Positions 60,641-64,000 of a DNA stretch of 64,000 nt are shown piece by piece. Origin of the DNA: Isoetes taiwanensis (lineage: Eukaryota; Streptophyta; Lycopodiopsida; Isoetales; Isoetaceae). Position 1 is the first letter of the stretch. Every line of letters starts with the position of its first letter. Both the position numbers and the translations under genes were made by a program. Under the pieces are notes generated by a model. That model had not been told where the DNA came from, did no database searches, and was given only the letters and a program-made list of their open reading frames with translations. The DNA is taken from assembly GCA_021234155.1 (NCBI GenBank), contig JAJEKV010000087.1, positions 2,785,242 through 2,849,241 on the forward strand, read 5' to 3'.

Positions 60641-61194
60641 TCCATTAGGGCTTTTTTGAGATTAAAAAAGGGCCTTCGAAACATGCCAACTAAGCCAAAT
60701 GAAGATAAATGAACTACCAATCAGAAATCAGAGCCTGACGGGTCCAGTCAGCAAAACTGTTATAACTAACTCACTGGATCACATTTTCTAGTATAACTAT
60801 TGATAGAAAAGTCCAAATGAGCTCTTGTTTAGTGCAATAGATAGATCTCGTTGAGATCTTTCCAACCTTAGGTGCTTTGCACATATTTTAAACACTTATG
60901 ATTGTCAAAACTCCAAAAAATATGGTTTTTACCATTTTTTACTATCCTACGGGGTTAAAAGATATGCAAACCATCCAAGGTTGGAAAGATCTCAACGAGA
61001 TCTATCTATTGCACCAAACAAAAGCTCATTTGGACTTTTCTATCAACACTTATGCTAGAAAATGTGATCCAGTGAGTTAGTTATAACTGTTTTGCTGACT
61101 GGATTACCAGTTCTGTTTTCTGATTGGTAGTTCATATAGCTTAGTCAGCAGTTCTTAGAAGGCCCTTTTATGATCTCAAAAAATCCCTAATGAT
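60641..61194. mobile_element. Long fold-back (MITE-like) element, 554 bp
   Basis: The left end CATTAGGGCTTTTTTGAGAT pairs with the right end ATCTCAAAAAATCCCTAATG at all but one position. Pairing runs almost throughout: AAAAAGGGCCTTC with GAAGGCCCTTTTA, CAATAGATAGATCTCGTTGA with TCAACGAGATCTATCTATTG, and GTCCAAATGAGCT with AGCTCATTTGGAC. The arms (about 60,641-60,895 and 60,955-61,194) enclose a loop of about 60 bases. No transposase is encoded, and a clear target duplication is not visible. A transcript would form a nearly perfect hairpin of about 240 bp. Confidence 0.85.
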
Positions 61195-64000
61195 TCTTTC
61201 TATACATACAGGTAACTGATTATATATACAGGTATAGATATAAAGAACTTCTATTTGTTGTTATATTATAATACAGAGTTATTAACCTCACACTGTTTAG
61301 TAGAAAGTTATTCTAATCATATTAACTTCTGTGTATATATCTATTATATTCTCCCATCACTTTGTAAGTGATTTTATTACAGCCAGGCTTAATGTAATTT
61401 TGCATCTAAATTTTGTTTTCCTATTTGGTTACAATTTTAACAACTCATATATTGCTATCGTGAGTGTTTAGATGCCCCTGACATTTATAGTTACGCTTTA
61501 ATAGAATTATATATTGTACTGTATTTGCCATTTTGACCTATATACTTTAGTATTAATTACAGACAGACGTTCTTCATTTATTATTCATAACCGTGTTATA
61601 ACATTATCTAAGTCTCGTTATTCCCTTAGGAGTTTGTGTAAGACATACATAATTATATTCTTCTATTATATTTGACTACGTATTTAAATAGCTTTCCCCT
61701 TTTGAGTATCTTTAATGTTTCCACACTGACACTCTCGATCCATAGTTTACACTTAGCTGTAACTGATAGCCTGACCCTGATATGCGAGGGTTAAAGACCC
61801 TTAGAAAGTGAGACTACATTGTTGATTTAAATGTTGGTTTAATTTCAAATAAAGTTCTAAGGTGTAAAACTCCAATTGCTATATTGTTGGCTTTAAGTAA
61901 CCATTGGTAAAACCTTTGTGGCGCTAAATCTAAAATCATGGATCTAAGGCTTGTATCTGATAATGCTGCAAAATAGAATAATAGATGATTCCTTAGGTTA
62001 ATTGGCCAACGGAATTTCGAGGCGAACTAATACTAAAACGAGCTTTACCTCACATGAGCACACATATTAATTTCTTAGTTATATCTATACGTTTATTAGA
62101 TATGTAGACATTCGTACATTGACATGGCACAGGTACGACGGAAGCATAGAAAGCATGCCTGGTGCTTCTTGAGGCTATTATATAATGGTGGTTAAGCAGG
62201 TCCTGGGCTCTTACTTGAAGTAGAAGTGCTTAATGATGAGAATAAGGAGTGGTAAGGTATCCTTATTTTGGATGGATACTGGAGAAAATTGATATGACGA
62301 TGGTTATTATGCGATTGAAACAGTGGATCTACTAATTACGAGGATGAATTTACCATGCGGCATATATGTTGCCATTCAACGTAGAACACTTTAGAAGTGT
62401 AGGTTTCGACAATGGTGGTGAAGGTATAGAATGTCGACCTACTTGAGTTAGTAGAGAATAATGTCGTATGAGGATGTTGATCCATAAACTATGGATTATA
62501 AAATTACACATATATTGTGTTTGGTAAAGAGATTGATGTTCCTGAGGCGTGAAATAAAGACGCAAGATTATAGACGACTAAGAAGACCACGTAGCCTCGT
62601 GGATATGCTTAATGACGTTGGTGAAATGCATGACCATTATGCATGGTATAACTTAAGGAAATGGACACATGTTATGTCTGCTGGGAGCATCGAGATGCCG
62701 TATAACAGACTGGAGAATAGTGTGGAACGTAGTTTCCACATAAGGTCAAGAGAAAATGACAATTGGTAGGAACAGGCGCAACCATCGAAAAGCTGCAAGG
62801 TATGGTGGATCTTTGGTGAAGCCAGACTATGAAGGAAAGTTGACCAACTAATGATACATTAGGAAGGCAAGTAATGTACCCACACGACAAGTGGGAGACA
62901 AGAGGTGCTTGAAAGTTGTTGTAAACAACGTTTCAAATATAGAGAGTTTGGAATGACACGTTGAATGTACCAAAGTCTGGAGTATGAACAAGGTAGGCGC
63001 CCAATGAACATCTCACCAAGGAGGATGTGTTCTGGACTTGGTATCGTGTGTGTATTCCGAGAAGTAACTCCGCGTTGGTATATGTGTACTAGGACCATTT
63101 AATAGTAAAACATAACTAAAAGAAGATAGGATATATACTAGAACTTTTAGTTCAGATTCCATATGAATACGGAAGTAATGAAGATAAGAGTTCTTATACT
63201 AGAGATGAAACATGTCCACAAAAAACTTAGATTGGCATTTGCCCCTGTGGAAGTTATGACTGGAGCTTGAGGACGAAGGCAAAGTAAGGTTAGTGGTGTC
63301 GAAACCACAACATGTGTACGGTACTAGATAACCAAGTTGGGGAATTAAGTTGGCCGCAAGTCTGAATATAGCTAGATGCCTATGTCAACAAGTTACATAG
63401 GAGTCTAGACTTAGGGTTGGTGCACACATGTTACTATATCATATAATAACAACGTAGCGGTCTTGGATGTAGGAAGGATTTAGTAGTATCACGTACTACA
63501 CTAGAGAGGACATCGAGGATGTCGATTGTGACATGCAGATGTATGTCATATTGGAAGATGGTAGAATATTCGTACAAGGCTGGTGAAATATTACTTGACA
63601 ATGTTTAAAGAGGGAGCATAATGATATGCTTATATACAAAGATATTGGATTAAGGGATGATCCACCAGAGATAAGCATTCAAGCTATCCCAATGGTTGGA
63701 GTTGATTGTCTTAGATATGTCGTACTAAGGGATATGGAAAGAGTTTAAAGCAGTGAAAATAGCTAGAGTAAGTCTAGCATAGACGATGATGTTACATTCA
63801 AAAACATCCCGAGGATAGTTGGAACGGTGTTGAAATAACCGATAATGAGAGCGTAACTACTGAAAGGTTCTAGATACCAATGAATTACTTAATTGTTATA
63901 AGCTGAGAGCATTTATTTAGTTTTGGGAATGAAAAGATGTATAAAAATATCGCGTCCCCCTGATGGAAGAAAAGAAGGAGTACGAGGACTTTGACGATTA
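61195..64000. other. AT-rich DNA, nothing recognised
   Basis: All frames on both strands are short (92 codons at most, 62,491-62,769) and without recognisable motifs. The plus strand has many TAG and TAA words. It might be an old, heavily mutated retroelement interior belonging to the gypsy LTR at 58.8-60.4 kb, but I find no reverse transcriptase, integrase or gag signature to support that. Confidence 0.45.

Noticed and set aside
62491-62769. 92-codon plus-strand frame as a retroelement gene
   Set aside because: No gag, protease, reverse transcriptase or integrase motif is visible, and the surrounding frames are full of stops.

Overview
The window looks like a stretch of a large, transposon-filled seed-plant nuclear genome. 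The evidence is AT-rich intergenic DNA, plant-type LTR retrotransposon signals (initiator-Met-tRNA primer sites, purine tracts, TG...CA ends), LINE and hAT debris, and one plant-specific auxin-transport-family gene (PILS). The density of decayed elements and one intact gene in 64 kb would suit a gymnosperm, but the sequence alone does not prove that.

Layout: 1-9.5 kb is mostly non-coding, with small tandem repeats, a cluster of degenerate repeats carrying a 12-bp GC palindrome (6.57-7.04 kb) and a Ty3/gypsy protease relic (9.5-9.9 kb). From 10,183 to 45,874 there are two head-to-tail copies of one ~18-kb unit (10,183-28,242 and 28,243-45,874). Each holds LINE remnants, LTR-element debris, a miniature LTR element (TRIM), a tRNA-like/SINE head, a decayed spliced gene of unknown family, a second LINE on the minus strand, and the front part of a transposase-like gene. 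A contiguous block of roughly 14 kb straddling the junction (about 26.7-40.7 kb) differs from its partner mainly at CAG/CTG sites, often with indels. I read that as long-read base-calling error at methylated CHG sites, so the duplication or its second copy may be an assembly product.

From 45 to 51.6 kb the transposase-like gene runs on past the duplication. It is followed by a coiled coil with a spliced RING-like zinc finger, then an FCP1/NIF-type HAD domain lacking its nucleophile Asp pair, then an opposite-strand fragment. GATG-rich repeats lie on both sides in opposite orientation. This is the least explained part of the window. From 51.9 to 54.2 kb there are hAT and LINE fragments.

The one gene that looks intact is a single-exon PIN-LIKES (PILS) auxin carrier at 55,556-56,923, flanked by two diverged direct repeats. 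Beyond it lie a 1.6-kb gypsy 3' LTR (minus strand), a 554-bp fold-back element, and 2.8 kb with nothing recognisable. Apart from PILS, nearly everything with coding character here is broken.
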